DNA of 64,000 bases, taken from CAZRIE01 sp964600075. GTDB taxonomy: Bacteria > Bacteroidota > Bacteroidia > Flavobacteriales > Flavobacteriaceae. Positions 1 to 9,029 of this stretch are shown in pieces. The notes under the pieces are model-generated. The model did no database searches. It saw nothing but the letters and a program-made list of their open reading frames with translations, and had not been told where the DNA came from. Where the stretch lies: the NCBI GenBank assembly GCA_964600075.1, contig CAZRIE010000007.1, forward strand, positions 27,696-91,695, given 5' to 3'. Both the position numbers and the translations under genes were made by a program. Each line of letters begins with the position of its first letter. Position 1 is the stretch's first letter.

Positions 1-36
1 GATTTTTGTACTGAAGAACAGAACAAAAAGACGCAT
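1..36 (-). CDS. possible 5' end of a gene leaving the window
   Basis: A minus-strand ATG at 36 opens a frame of 12 codons (MRLFVLFFSTKI) that runs off the left edge. The residues are hydrophobic, as in a signal peptide, and the position just downstream of the DUF4835 gene would suit an operon member. Too little is visible to name it, and it may be chance. Confidence 0.2.
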   Translation of the reverse strand, partial: MRLFVLFFSTKI

Positions 37-67
37 TTTTATCGCCTGATTTAGCGGTGGAGAATAA

Positions 68-955
68 TTAATACTTTATATCGTTCCAAGTGCTTGAATA
101 AAGAGGGGCAATGCGGTTCAACGTTTCCTTAAGTTTTACGATATCGACCTTTGGACCGTCCGAAAATATATTTTGAATCTCATCGGATTTTGCATCGAAA
201 AAAGTCTGAATCAATAATGCATTGGGCCGACGATTTATCATGGTCTCAAAAAGTTTCATCGTACCAGCAATAACTTGTTTTCCGGTACTATTATTATCCC
301 CAAGAATATCGAGACCCTTACGGTGATAATTGTACATCGCGATGCGATATTCGCGATAGGTATTCGACAATAGGTTGTCTACAAGTTCAAACCGGCTACG
401 GTCGCTGCTTTGATCCCACCCAGAATAATTACTTCCTTGGGCCTGTGCAGTTATTTGTTGTGCTTTCCTAAAAAATTCTGTACCCCCTTCTAGGGAAAAG
501 GTATCCGCATCGAGCCCCAAAATAGTATACACGTAGAATGCTATTACGCTCACAAGATTAGACTCAAAAGCATTTTCGTTAAAGACTAGCGGTTGAAACT
601 CGATGTATTCAAAATTGAATTGATTGTCTTTATAATTAAAGATAGGGGTTTCATATGAGGTATTGTAAACCGGTCTTGATGACTGTATTTGAATGTTTCC
701 TACGAAACGGTTCGATTCGAAATTGGTGATGGTTATGAACAGTTGCGCATTTACAAGTTCATTTTCTTTGTAAGTACGATTCGTCCACCTGTTCTTGTTC
801 ACGAAATCGTTCAACGAACGCTCTAGAGTTTTAAAAATTTGTTGATTGGTTTGTGATACCTGCTCGGTATTTATAGTGACTACGCAATTCATTTCTTGGG
901 CCGATATCGACAGTGTAAAAAATGAACAAATGGCATAAATAAGGCAGCTACGCAT
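68..955 (-). CDS. DUF4835 family secreted protein
   Basis: A 295-residue protein with an N-terminal signal peptide (hydrophobic stretch about 5-18, likely cleavage after SAQ at about 20). The rest is soluble and matches the flavobacterial DUF4835 family, which is typically encoded directly after coaBC. The function is unknown. The protein should be periplasmic or outer-membrane associated. Its start overlaps the end of coaBC by 8 nt, so it is the last visible gene of the bamD-rpoZ-coaBC-DUF4835 run and is translationally coupled. The family call comes from memory of sequence and neighbourhood, not from a search. Confidence 0.85.
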   Translation of the reverse strand: MRSCLIYAICSFFTLSISAQEMNCVVTINTEQVSQTNQQIFKTLERSLNDFVNKNRWTNRTYKENELVNAQLFITITNFESNRFVGNIQIQSSRPVYNTSYETPIFNYKDNQFNFEYIEFQPLVFNENAFESNLVSVIAFYVYTILGLDADTFSLEGGTEFFRKAQQITAQAQGSNYSGWDQSSDRSRFELVDNLLSNTYREYRIAMYNYHRKGLDILGDNNSTGKQVIAGTMKLFETMINRRPNALLIQTFFDAKSDEIQNIFSDGPKVDIVKLKETLNRIAPLYSSTWNDIKY

Positions 956-2153
956 GGTATCTTTTCAAAATTTCGGCAAAAATATCTTCGGCTACGGCCG
1001 TCTTGCTCTTTAGTTCAAACGATTGAATCGTTGAATTCTTATCTATGAAAGTAATTTTGTTCGTTGTCTTACCAAAACCGGCGCCATCATCATTAAGAGA
1101 ATTCAGAACAATAGCATCAAGGTTTTTCTTCGTGAGCTTTGTTTTTGCATTTTCGAGCTCATTTTCAGTCTCTAATGCAAACCCCACCAAATATTGATTT
1201 TTCTTTTGTTCTCCCATGGAGAATAGAATATCTCTTGTTTTCACCAAATCGATGGAGAAGTCACCCTTTTTCTTTTTGATCTTTTGTTGCGATACAAATT
1301 TTGGGCGATAATCGGCTACGGCAGCAGCACTGATTACGATATCCATATTCTGGTAATGGCAATGAACTATTTCGAACATTTCCTCAGCCGAAACTACTTT
1401 TTGCAAATCTATTAGACTATGGGAAATACCAAGGTGGGTGGGCCCAGAAACCAAAATCACTTCTGCTCCTAGATTGGCTGCGGTTTTGGCCAATTCATAG
1501 CCCATCAATCCTGAAGCATGGTTACCTATAAACCGAACGGGGTCGATGGCTTCATAGGTCGGTCCGGCGGTAATCAAGACCTTTTTTCCGCTTAGAGGCA
1601 ATCCTTTCGAGAGATAATCCCTTAAAAAATGAACAAGGTCTTCAGGTTCTGCCATGCGGCCTTCGCCATGCAGCCCACTGGCCAGTTCGCCCAAAGTTGC
1701 CGGAATTATCACATTACCATAAGATTGTAATTTTTGAAAAGATATTTTAGTGGATGGGTGTTTATACATATCCAAATCCATTGTCGGAGCAAAGAAAACA
1801 GGGCACTTTGCAGAAAGATAGGCCGCAAGTAGTAGATTGTCGCAAGTACCGTTCGCCATCTTCGACAAGGTGTTTGCAGTTGCGGGGGCAATAATTAACA
1901 AATCGGCCCAAAGGCCCAATTCAACATGATTGTTCCAATCTGTACTCCCCTCTTCTTCGTTAACGAAGGAAGATAATACGGGGTTTTTGGAAAGTGTCGC
2001 AAGCGTAAGTGGAGAAACAAAAGAGCTAGCGCTTTCCGTCAAGATAACTTTGACTTGTGCACCAGCTTTTATAAGTAAACGAACGAAAAAAGTAGTTTTG
2101 TAAGCGGCAATCCCTCCGGTAATGCCTAAAAGGATGTTCTTACCGCCTAACAT
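948..2153 (-). CDS. coaBC: bifunctional phosphopantothenoylcysteine decarboxylase / phosphopantothenate-cysteine ligase
   Basis: Carries out two consecutive steps of coenzyme A synthesis: ligation of cysteine to 4'-phosphopantothenate, then FMN-dependent decarboxylation. The 401 residues are the usual full length. The N-terminal CoaC flavoprotein domain (about 1-180) shows GITGGIAAYK at 10-19, the active-site His76 in NHVELG, and PATANT at 90-95. The CoaB domain begins near 189 with KVLITAGPTYEAIDPVRF. The clamp motif reads ELASGLHGEGRM (156-167), with Ser where E. coli has a catalytic Cys, a variation I believe is common in Bacteroidetes. It starts 5 nt after rpoZ and overlaps the DUF4835 gene by 8 nt. 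Confidence 0.96.
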   Translation of the reverse strand: MLGGKNILLGITGGIAAYKTTFFVRLLIKAGAQVKVILTESASSFVSPLTLATLSKNPVLSSFVNEEEGSTDWNNHVELGLWADLLIIAPATANTLSKMANGTCDNLLLAAYLSAKCPVFFAPTMDLDMYKHPSTKISFQKLQSYGNVIIPATLGELASGLHGEGRMAEPEDLVHFLRDYLSKGLPLSGKKVLITAGPTYEAIDPVRFIGNHASGLMGYELAKTAANLGAEVILVSGPTHLGISHSLIDLQKVVSAEEMFEIVHCHYQNMDIVISAAAVADYRPKFVSQQKIKKKKGDFSIDLVKTRDILFSMGEQKKNQYLVGFALETENELENAKTKLTKKNLDAIVLNSLNDDGAGFGKTTNKITFIDKNSTIQSFELKSKTAVAEDIFAEILKRYHA

Positions 2154-2158
2154 GTTTT

Positions 2159-2491
2159 CTACTGGTCTTTCTCTGTATTCCTATGGTAAATCTTATCGGT
2201 CAACCATTCTTCTACAGCCAAAGCATGTGGCTTAGGCAACTTTTCATAGAATTTCGACACTTCGATTTGTTCTTTGTTCTCGAAGACTTCTTCTAAGCTA
2301 TCACTGTAGGTAGCGAATTCTTCGAGCTTCTCCAAGAGTTCTTTTTTGATTTCGGAATTGATTTGTATGGCTCTTTTCGCCGTTATCGAAATCGCTTCGT
2401 AAATATTGCCCGTATTCTGATCAAATTCGTTCTTGTTGATCGTTTTGGTCGAAACGGGAGCTTTTGAATTCTTTAAATCGTTCATATTCAT
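2159..2491 (-). CDS. rpoZ: RNA polymerase omega subunit, Bacteroidetes type
   Basis: A 110-residue protein matching the divergent Bacteroidetes omega subunit, which helps assemble and stabilise RNA polymerase. The conserved core includes GNIYEAISITAKRA (about 28-41), then an acidic helical region and KFYEKLPKPHALAVEEWL near the C terminus. The first Met or Met3 could be the start; they differ by two codons. It sits between bamD (12 nt upstream) and coaBC (5 nt downstream), the usual flavobacterial order. It is often annotated only as hypothetical because it diverges strongly from the E. coli protein. Confidence 0.88.
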   Translation of the reverse strand: MNMNDLKNSKAPVSTKTINKNEFDQNTGNIYEAISITAKRAIQINSEIKKELLEKLEEFATYSDSLEEVFENKEQIEVSKFYEKLPKPHALAVEEWLTDKIYHRNTEKDQ

Positions 2492-2503
2492 AATGACACT
2501 TGT

Positions 2504-3328
2504 TTATTTTGCTACTTTTTCTTGGGTAGTACTCTGTAATTCTACGTTTATCTTTTCAAGCCATTTATCTGCCTTCTCGGCATATTTTGTCCCAGGGAAT
2601 TGTTTTTTAAGGGCATTATAATCAGATTTGGCCTCCTGTATACGTGTAACTTTAAGTGATTCAAAGCTATTCAATGCATATTGAGAAGCCGACTCAAAAC
2701 GATAATACATGGCATCTTCACGGTAAATCGATCCTGGATAATCGGAAATAAAATTATCAAATGCCGCAACTGCAGGCGTCAAGAACGTGAAGTCAAATTC
2801 ACCCAACTTGTTGAATTGCTTGGCAATTTCATAAGCCTTTTCCTCCTTTTTTGTCGTCAACTCTTTTGCCATCGCATTGGCCGCGTCAAAATACTCGGAA
2901 TCAGGGTAGGTATTGATAAAACCCTGCAATTTAGCAAGCGCCTTATCGGTATCGGTCTGGTCAAGAGAATGTCGCGGAGACAGCGCAAAATAACTCTTTG
3001 CTCCTTGAAACGAAGCTTCGGGCACCTTATCACTCTTTGGATACGATTTCACGAAACGCTCGAATTGGTAACCGGCCATATTATAATCTTTTCGCTTAAA
3101 ATAAGTATCGGCCAAAAAGAACATAACACGTTCACCTTGTGGCTTCCCGACATACTTTGGTGCAATCTGCTCGAAAAGACGGTTAGCACGTTTCATATCT
3201 CCTTTTTCATAATACTTTTGGGCTAAATCATATTTAGCCTTCACGTCAGGGTTTTTAAGCACCTTTTGATACTCGCTACACGACTGCAGAACAAGAACAA
3301 AGAATAATATGGGGACTACCAATCTCAT
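2504..3328 (-). CDS. bamD: outer membrane protein assembly factor BamD
   Basis: Lipoprotein component of the beta-barrel assembly machinery, anchored to the inner face of the outer membrane. With the start chosen at 3328 it has 274 residues. The signal peptide ends in the lipobox LQSC (Cys17), and TPR-like helical repeats follow (YEKGDMKRANRLFEQIAPKY, FERFVKSYPKS). The frame is open upstream to 3379 with Met codons at 3379 and 3340. The promoter -7 box at 3345-3352 would place transcription start near 3340, so the start at 3328 (MRLVVP) is preferred. It is the first gene of bamD-rpoZ-coaBC-DUF4835. Confidence 0.92.
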   Translation of the reverse strand: MRLVVPILFFVLVLQSCSEYQKVLKNPDVKAKYDLAQKYYEKGDMKRANRLFEQIAPKYVGKPQGERVMFFLADTYFKRKDYNMAGYQFERFVKSYPKSDKVPEASFQGAKSYFALSPRHSLDQTDTDKALAKLQGFINTYPDSEYFDAANAMAKELTTKKEEKAYEIAKQFNKLGEFDFTFLTPAVAAFDNFISDYPGSIYREDAMYYRFESASQYALNSFESLKVTRIQEAKSDYNALKKQFPGTKYAEKADKWLEKINVELQSTTQEKVAK

Positions 3329-3344
3329 TTTGAAAAACATTTTG

Positions 3345-3352
3345 CAAAAATA
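3345..3352 (-). promoter_or_regulatory. -7 promoter element of bamD
   Basis: The minus strand reads TATTTTTG, a perfect Bacteroidetes TAnnTTTG box, 16 nt upstream of the preferred bamD start. No TTG is found at the expected -33 spacing, so only half of the promoter is supported. Confidence 0.5.
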
Positions 3353-3583
3353 ATGATTCCTAATGGATATAAAAAACATATTTTATGTAGTTCAAATTAA
3401 GATTCTTACGGCCTACAGCCATAATTTTGGGTAAAATTTAACAACGCTTGACAAAAATTTAAAAAAAAATTCCAAAAAAGGGTATTGGAGTGTTGGAGAT
3501 TATGCGCCAAAAATACATAGTCGTATCAGAAAAATGGAAGCCTCAACCTATAATTTTAGAAATTTGCAAATTTAAAATTTGAC

Positions 3584-4474
3584 CTATACCCCTACTTTGA
3601 TAAAAGGTTTTACGAAGGTGGCAATTCTTTCTTTTAACATTGCTGATGCTTCTATTAAAGGAAGTCGCACCTCGGCACTTGAAAGACCCAAAGTTTCAAA
3701 GATTGCTTTGATACCTGCGGGATTTCCTTCTTGAAAAATTAGACTCATGCCTTCTTGCAAAGCATAATGCAACCGATAGGCTTCGGCGGCTTCACTATTC
3801 AATCCTGCACGTACCATTTGGGAGAACTCTACGGGCAAACCTTGACCTAAAACCGATATTACACCCGAGCCACCTGCCAATACCGTAGGTAAAGCTGTAA
3901 TATCATCCCCAGAAATCACCATGAAGTCGTCACTTTTATGTTCCAAGATTTTTTGCACCTGTACCATATCACCTGATGCTTCTTTAATACCGATAATGTT
4001 TTCAAAATCGTGTGCCAAACGAAGGCTGGTTTCTGGAAGCATATTACTACCGGTTCTACCAGGAACATTATATAAAATAATGGGCTTATTGGTAACTTCG
4101 GAGATAGCCTCAAAATGCCTGTAAATGCCTTCTTGGGTAGGTCTGTTGTAATATGGCGAAACCGAAAGAATCGCCGAAAAGTGCTCAGATTCAAATGCCT
4201 TTACTTCATCAACAATTCTATAGGTACTATTACCACCTATGCCTAAAACCAATGGTAATCGGCCGGCGTTCGCACTGATGACCGTTTCCATTACAATCAT
4301 TTTTTCAGCCTTGTTTAGCGTAACCGATTCAGCGGTGGTACCAAGTACAACAAGATAGTCAACCCCTCCATCGATACAATAATTCACGATACGGCACAAA
4401 GCCGTGGTGTCGATAGACAAATCTTTCTTAAAAGGGGTAACCAAAGCCACACCTGTTCCTACTAATTCTTCCAT
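3584..4474 (-). CDS. dapA: 4-hydroxy-tetrahydrodipicolinate synthase
   Basis: Condenses pyruvate with aspartate semialdehyde, the committing step of the diaminopimelate/lysine pathway. The 296 residues are the family length for this TIM-barrel aldolase. Visible catalytic features are GTTAES (45-50; the usual motif is GTTGE), Tyr135 in ILYNVPGRTG, and the Schiff-base Lys164 in GIKEASGDM. Its ATG overlaps the stop of the DUF6913 gene in a TAATG arrangement, so the two are coupled. dapF, a later enzyme of the same pathway, lies at 23.5-24.2 kb. Confidence 0.96.
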   Translation of the reverse strand: MEELVGTGVALVTPFKKDLSIDTTALCRIVNYCIDGGVDYLVVLGTTAESVTLNKAEKMIVMETVISANAGRLPLVLGIGGNSTYRIVDEVKAFESEHFSAILSVSPYYNRPTQEGIYRHFEAISEVTNKPIILYNVPGRTGSNMLPETSLRLAHDFENIIGIKEASGDMVQVQKILEHKSDDFMVISGDDITALPTVLAGGSGVISVLGQGLPVEFSQMVRAGLNSEAAEAYRLHYALQEGMSLIFQEGNPAGIKAIFETLGLSSAEVRLPLIEASAMLKERIATFVKPFIKVGV

Positions 4475-5007
4475 TATCCAATTTCGTTTAAAACGCCCAG
4501 ATACTTTTTCAGTTCTGTTTTAAAGGTCTTGAAGTCCTTTATAGGTGAATCTAGAATCAAATCGTTGTATACTAAATCCACATCTTTGAAACCTACCCTA
4601 AAGCGCGCACGGGTCTTAATGCTCATCAACTGTATCAACAGATTCTCATGGTTATAATAATTCACCAAAAGGTCATATTCGCGACTTAAAAATTCGAGGG
4701 CGTAACTGTTCTCGATATTTCCGTTCCACCCCAAGTCCTTATCGGAAAATACGGGAGTGGAATAAGGCGAATTTTTATCGTAAAAGCTCTTATAACCAAT
4801 AATTTTCACAGCATTTGGCCGAAGCTTATAATCCTCTACAAAGTCGTAGAAAAGATTGGCGTCTTCAAACTGGTCTAAATCTACAATACACCCTACCGAG
4901 GTGATACCTTGACTACGGTTAACGACCGGAGGGTCTTTGGCAAGTTCTTGCTTCAAAAATTTAACGCCCGAACTATACTTGAGCTTATCTTTTATTCCCT
5001 TAATCAT
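4474..5007 (-). CDS. DUF6913 family protein
   Basis: A 177-residue soluble protein with no signal peptide, matching the flavobacterial DUF6913 family as I recall it. Recognisable segments are VGCIVDLDQFEDANLFYDF and the C-terminal ILDSPIKDFKTFKTELKKYL. The function is unknown. It overlaps dapA by one base and should be cotranscribed with it, a pairing I recall from other flavobacteria, but no link to lysine synthesis is established. Confidence 0.75.
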   Translation of the reverse strand: MIKGIKDKLKYSSGVKFLKQELAKDPPVVNRSQGITSVGCIVDLDQFEDANLFYDFVEDYKLRPNAVKIIGYKSFYDKNSPYSTPVFSDKDLGWNGNIENSYALEFLSREYDLLVNYYNHENLLIQLMSIKTRARFRVGFKDVDLVYNDLILDSPIKDFKTFKTELKKYLGVLNEIG

Positions 5008-5109
5008 GTACTTTTACATTTTGTAGTACAACCGCTTTAAAAAGTCGAGATGTACTCTACAAATGTAAAGAATCTCCTTGCATATTATTGTGCTAAGATA
5101 GAACGAATT

Positions 5110-5874
5110 ATGATTTTAAAAATAAAACATTTTGTTGTATTTATAACGATTATTGCATTTTCGTCCTGTAAAAAGTCTGTTTCCCAACTCTCTAGAGTAA
5201 AAGGGGAAAGGGTTGCAATTGATTCCTCAATTACAATGTCAGCTTTGGTAGATTCATTTGTGGCTCCATACCGCCTTAGGGTAAACGAAATTCTTGATAG
5301 CACTTTAGCTTATGCGCCCAATGTTATTTCAAAAACAGATGGCGCATATAATACTTCGGCCGGAAATTTAATGGCGGATATCGTGCTTTCGGAAGCCTCC
5401 CCTATTTTCAAAACGCGTACGGGAAAAGACATCGATTTTGTCTTATTGAACCACGGGGGTATTCGCTCCCTTATTTCCAAAGGAAACATTTCTGCACGTA
5501 CGGCCTATGAAGTTATGCCTTTCGAGAACTATATTGTAGTCGCAGAACTTGGCGGAGCATCCGTTTTAGAACTGGTCACATTTCTAAAAGATTCCGGACG
5601 GGCGCACCCTATCTCAGGTTTAGAAATTGTTCTTAATAAAGATAACTCCGTTGCATCGATACGAATACAAGGAAAACCCTTAGATCAAGAGCGCACTTAC
5701 CATGTCGGTACTTCAAACTATTTGGTTACCGGCGGTGACCGCATGGGATTCTTCAAAAATGCCCATGATGTTGTTAACACCGATTATCTGATCCGCAATG
5801 CCATGATAGATTACTTTAAGAAAGTTGATACGGTTTTGGCGGCAGTAGATGCAAGATTCATTAAAATTGAATGA
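5110..5874 (+). CDS. lipoprotein with 5'-nucleotidase C-terminal domain
   Basis: Carries the C-terminal, substrate-binding domain of UshA-type 5'-nucleotidases without the metal domain. From Met at 5110 it has 254 residues, a hydrophobic signal peptide and the lipobox FSSC (Cys20). The frame is open from 5050, but the first 20 codons would push the signal peptide inward. Family motifs include SAGNLMADIVL, LNHGGIRS and TSNYLVTGGDRMGFF. The complementary metallophosphatase domain is the next gene, 84 nt downstream, so together they likely form one periplasmic nucleotidase encoded in swapped order. Confidence 0.9.
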   Translation: MILKIKHFVVFITIIAFSSCKKSVSQLSRVKGERVAIDSSITMSALVDSFVAPYRLRVNEILDSTLAYAPNVISKTDGAYNTSAGNLMADIVLSEASPIFKTRTGKDIDFVLLNHGGIRSLISKGNISARTAYEVMPFENYIVVAELGGASVLELVTFLKDSGRAHPISGLEIVLNKDNSVASIRIQGKPLDQERTYHVGTSNYLVTGGDRMGFFKNAHDVVNTDYLIRNAMIDYFKKVDTVLAAVDARFIKIE

Positions 5875-5958
5875 AAATCAAAATGCTCAAACAAGGCCGC
5901 TAAAATTAATATTTATCAATTTGAACTTGCGCTTGATACTTGAATTTACAATTTGAAT

Positions 5959-6870
5959 ATGGATAGAAGAAAATTTATTAAAAACACTGGTGCGTCAACC
6001 GCACTTCTAGGATTGGGGGCGCTTTCCCTCAATTCTTGTTTTCAGGAAACCAAAAAACAAATTACCATTCTACACACCAATGATGTGCACAGTCATATAG
6101 ACCCTTTTCCTGCTGCTCATTCGAGTTTTCCAAATCTTGGTGGAGTTGCACGAAGGGCCGCTTTGGTAGATAACATCAGAAAAGAGAATAAGAATACGCT
6201 TTTGTTCGATGCTGGGGATATTTTTCAGGGTACCCCCTATTTCAATTTTTACGGAGGTGAACTTGAAATCAAACTTATGAGTATGCTCAAGTATGATGCC
6301 GCTACTATTGGCAACCATGATTTTGATAATGGTATCGAGGGACTTTTGGCCCAATTGCCATACGCTGATTTCGAATTGATTTCAGGAAATTATGACTTCA
6401 GCAATACGGCTCTCGACGGTCATGTAAGACCCTATAAAACATACACCGTAGATGATATCAAAATCGGCGTATACGGTTTAGGGATTGAGCTTGAGGGCCT
6501 AGTCACCAAAAAATTATATCAAGAGACCCAATATTTAAATCCCTACGAAATTGCCCAAGATACGGAGCGAATATTGAAAGACGAGCAGCATTGTGACCTG
6601 ATTATATGCCTATCGCACATTGGCTACTCTTACGGAACCGAGAAAAAGCCAAACGACTTGGCCTTGGCTACCAAACTCGCACATACCGATTTGATTATTG
6701 GTGGTCATACGCACACTTTTTTAGACAAACCTACCATAGTGGGTAACCGAAACGGCCAAAATATGTTGGTCAATCAAGTAGGGTGTTTTGGTATTAATTT
6801 GGGGCGCATCGATTTTTATTTTGATAACAACAAAAACCGTAAGGTAGATGGGGTTTCCATTTCCGTATAA
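5959..6870 (+). CDS. Tat-exported metallophosphatase (5'-nucleotidase N-terminal domain)
   Basis: A 303-residue calcineurin-like phosphoesterase, the metal-binding half of a UshA-type nucleotidase. All family motifs are visible: HTNDVHSH, GDIFQG, GNHDFDNG, LSHIGY and GGHTHTF. The N terminus carries a twin-arginine signal (RRKFIKN at 3-9) ending in NSC (Cys27), so it is probably exported folded and lipidated. The ATG at 5959 is preferred; an in-frame TTG lies two codons upstream. It follows the gene for the matching C-terminal domain, implying a two-chain enzyme that dephosphorylates extracytoplasmic nucleotides. Confidence 0.92.
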   Translation: MDRRKFIKNTGASTALLGLGALSLNSCFQETKKQITILHTNDVHSHIDPFPAAHSSFPNLGGVARRAALVDNIRKENKNTLLFDAGDIFQGTPYFNFYGGELEIKLMSMLKYDAATIGNHDFDNGIEGLLAQLPYADFELISGNYDFSNTALDGHVRPYKTYTVDDIKIGVYGLGIELEGLVTKKLYQETQYLNPYEIAQDTERILKDEQHCDLIICLSHIGYSYGTEKKPNDLALATKLAHTDLIIGGHTHTFLDKPTIVGNRNGQNMLVNQVGCFGINLGRIDFYFDNNKNRKVDGVSISV

Positions 6871-6879
6871 TTTAGTTTA

Positions 6880-7332
6880 ATGGTCAAATTAAAGAGAACC
6901 ACTTCTAAACAGCAGGATTTTATTGACCTTGTAACCGCACTTGACCGTGATTTGGGCCAACGTGATGGCGAGGAACATGAATTTTATAATCAATTCAATA
7001 GTATCTCAGGATTACGCTATGCCTTAGTAGCCTACCAGGGCGCGAAGCCTGTAGGCTGCGGGGCAATCAAAGAATTTGATCCAACTTCGATGGAAGTCAA
7101 GCGAATGTACGTCTTACCTGAAACCCGCGGACAGGGTATCGCTAGCCAAATATTAAGAGAGTTAGAAAAGTGGGCCAAACAACTGGACTATAAAAGCTGT
7201 GTTCTCGAAACCGGTAAAAGACAACCGGAAGCCATTGCTTTGTATACCAAAAATGGGTATAAATTCACTCCTAATTACGGACAGTATCAAGGTGTGGAGA
7301 ATAGTATCTGTTTTAGAAAATCATTGTCTTGA
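6880..7332 (+). CDS. GNAT family N-acetyltransferase
   Basis: A 150-residue GCN5-related acetyltransferase. The acetyl-CoA loop is RGQGIAS (about 87-93), preceded by the beta-strand MEVKRMYVLPE and followed by CVLETGKRQPEAIALYTKNGY, the usual C-terminal half of the fold. The substrate cannot be read from sequence. It starts 9 nt after the metallophosphatase and is likely cotranscribed with it. It converges with the gene at 7352. Confidence 0.88.
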   Translation: MVKLKRTTSKQQDFIDLVTALDRDLGQRDGEEHEFYNQFNSISGLRYALVAYQGAKPVGCGAIKEFDPTSMEVKRMYVLPETRGQGIASQILRELEKWAKQLDYKSCVLETGKRQPEAIALYTKNGYKFTPNYGQYQGVENSICFRKSLS

Positions 7333-7351
7333 ATTTTGAACTTAATAGAAA

Positions 7352-7654
7352 TTACAAAGTCAAAACATATTCCGTAATCTCTTGATGCTCTTCATCCAAC
7401 GAAATTTTGGGATAAGGCTTCCCTGCTCTTCGGTACCAATAGCCTGCATTAAACTCATCGCCTTCTTGTCGATGCAAGTAGGCATGGATCCAACTTCCTA
7501 AATCGGAATGCATGTCTTGGGCTATATTGTGCGAGGCTTCCCAATCGCCTTTTCCGCTAAACCATAACGACTTTAGGGCAGCGGGCCAATCGATAGGTGG
7601 AGTAGTATTTTCTAACATTGATTTAAAATTCCGGTAACTATCTGGTATTGCCAT
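7352..7654 (-). CDS. conserved hypothetical protein
   Basis: A 100-residue soluble protein rich in Trp and aromatic residues. Segments such as PPIDWPAALKSLWFSGKGDW, HNIAQDM and NAGYWYRRAGKPYP look strongly conserved, and I recall similar small proteins across several phyla. No domain with a known function is recognised. It is a lone minus-strand gene between two plus-strand genes, with 68 nt to the divergent membrane protein gene. Confidence 0.72.
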   Translation of the reverse strand: MAIPDSYRNFKSMLENTTPPIDWPAALKSLWFSGKGDWEASHNIAQDMHSDLGSWIHAYLHRQEGDEFNAGYWYRRAGKPYPKISLDEEHQEITEYVLTL

Positions 7655-7722
7655 GTAATATAAATTTCTTTAGTTTTTCCCCTATAAAAATACCTATTTT
7701 CACTCAAATTAATTCATAGCTA

Positions 7723-8982
7723 TTGCAGGCGAAAACACTATATTTTATCATTTTATGGCGCCCGCTGCCCTATCTTCTAGCATTGTTCTGTACCGTTGTC
7801 ATTTTTGGGATACACATGTTGCCTAATATGGACAGTATGTTGAACGAAAACAATACCCAAATCTCTCATGTTTTTTTAAAATCACAAATTGATTACCACA
7901 AAGAAATCGCCCCTTTCGCCAGAAGGCCGTTTACTACGTTTCTTATCGAAGGTAACTCGAAAATATTCGGATTGAAATCCGGTTATGCATTCATTTTGGT
8001 AAATTTCTTGCTGCTATCCCTAAGTGGGTTATTGCTTTACAAGTTATCGGAAAAGCTAAAGGCAACAAAAAAGCAGGCGTTACTGAATATGCTCGTTTAT
8101 TTTTCATCGTTCTCTATCTTGTTTGCTTTTTTTCCGCCAGTATTCACCTATGACGAACCGCTACAATATTGCTTTATTTTGACCGCCTTTATTGCTTTCG
8201 TAAAAAGAAAATGGTTATGGTACGTAACTATGTTCACTTTGGCCTTAGTTACTAGGGAAACAAGCCTATTATTACTCCCGGCATTTATTCTTTTTATTTC
8301 AAGGATAAGCCTTAAGGAAGACAATCCATATATTAACGCACACTTGAGCATGGTATTGATAATTTTATTGCCTCTACTGCTGTATATTGTTTTTATAGGA
8401 ATCTATATTTGGCAAAATCAGCTACTGGATGCCACCCAAAACGAAATGGTTAGTAGATACTCCTGTTTTTTGGAGAATTTTGAAAGCAGCAAAAATACTA
8501 TCGAATCTTTGATCTCTATTTTTTTGAGCCTTGGCTTATATATATATTTTAGCCTTAACGCTCTGAAAAGATACCATCTACCCTTATTTGAAAAAAGATT
8601 TGTCAATGCTTTTTTTGTTACATTGGCCATTAATACTCCTATCGTAATCTTGACCGCTTTTGCACGCGAGTCACGACTTTTTGCCCTGCCCCTATTATTT
8701 ATCTGGCCAATGTTCATGCAGCTTTTCGGTAGGGACTTTAAGTTCCTTTTTTCCTTAAGCGCACATCGAGGGCTTTTTACCAAATGGTGGTACGTTATCC
8801 TATTTATTGTTTTAAACATTTCAAATTATTGGTTCTGCTTCAGGGTTTATCGTGATTTAGGACTCGGGGACAATACATACTTTGCGGAGTATCTTTTTGT
8901 GACAATTTTTATAATTACGCTTCATTTTTTGCTTTACTCTTTCTCTGGGAGGCTTTCCAATCAACTCGGAGCTGAAAAATAA
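7723..8982 (+). CDS. polytopic membrane protein, GT-C glycosyltransferase-like
   Basis: A 419-residue integral membrane protein with about ten hydrophobic segments. An in-frame stop lies just upstream at 7717-7719, and a TTG at 7723 is the only start that keeps the first membrane segment; the first ATG is 31 codons later and would cut into it. The pattern FTYDEPLQY, then VTRETSLLLLPAF, resembles GT-C-type polyprenol-sugar glycosyltransferase-like membrane proteins, but no catalytic motif is certain. The function is unassigned. Confidence 0.65.
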   Translation: MQAKTLYFIILWRPLPYLLALFCTVVIFGIHMLPNMDSMLNENNTQISHVFLKSQIDYHKEIAPFARRPFTTFLIEGNSKIFGLKSGYAFILVNFLLLSLSGLLLYKLSEKLKATKKQALLNMLVYFSSFSILFAFFPPVFTYDEPLQYCFILTAFIAFVKRKWLWYVTMFTLALVTRETSLLLLPAFILFISRISLKEDNPYINAHLSMVLIILLPLLLYIVFIGIYIWQNQLLDATQNEMVSRYSCFLENFESSKNTIESLISIFLSLGLYIYFSLNALKRYHLPLFEKRFVNAFFVTLAINTPIVILTAFARESRLFALPLLFIWPMFMQLFGRDFKFLFSLSAHRGLFTKWWYVILFIVLNISNYWFCFRVYRDLGLGDNTYFAEYLFVTIFIITLHFLLYSFSGRLSNQLGAEK

Positions 8983-9029
8983 TAAGTAAGACGGTTTGTC
9001 GTTTTAGTTGGACACAAAACGAATCCCCA

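Noticed and set aside
2681..3226. 181-codon open frame opposite bamD
   Set aside because: Antisense shadow of bamD with no recognisable domain; composition follows the complementary codons.
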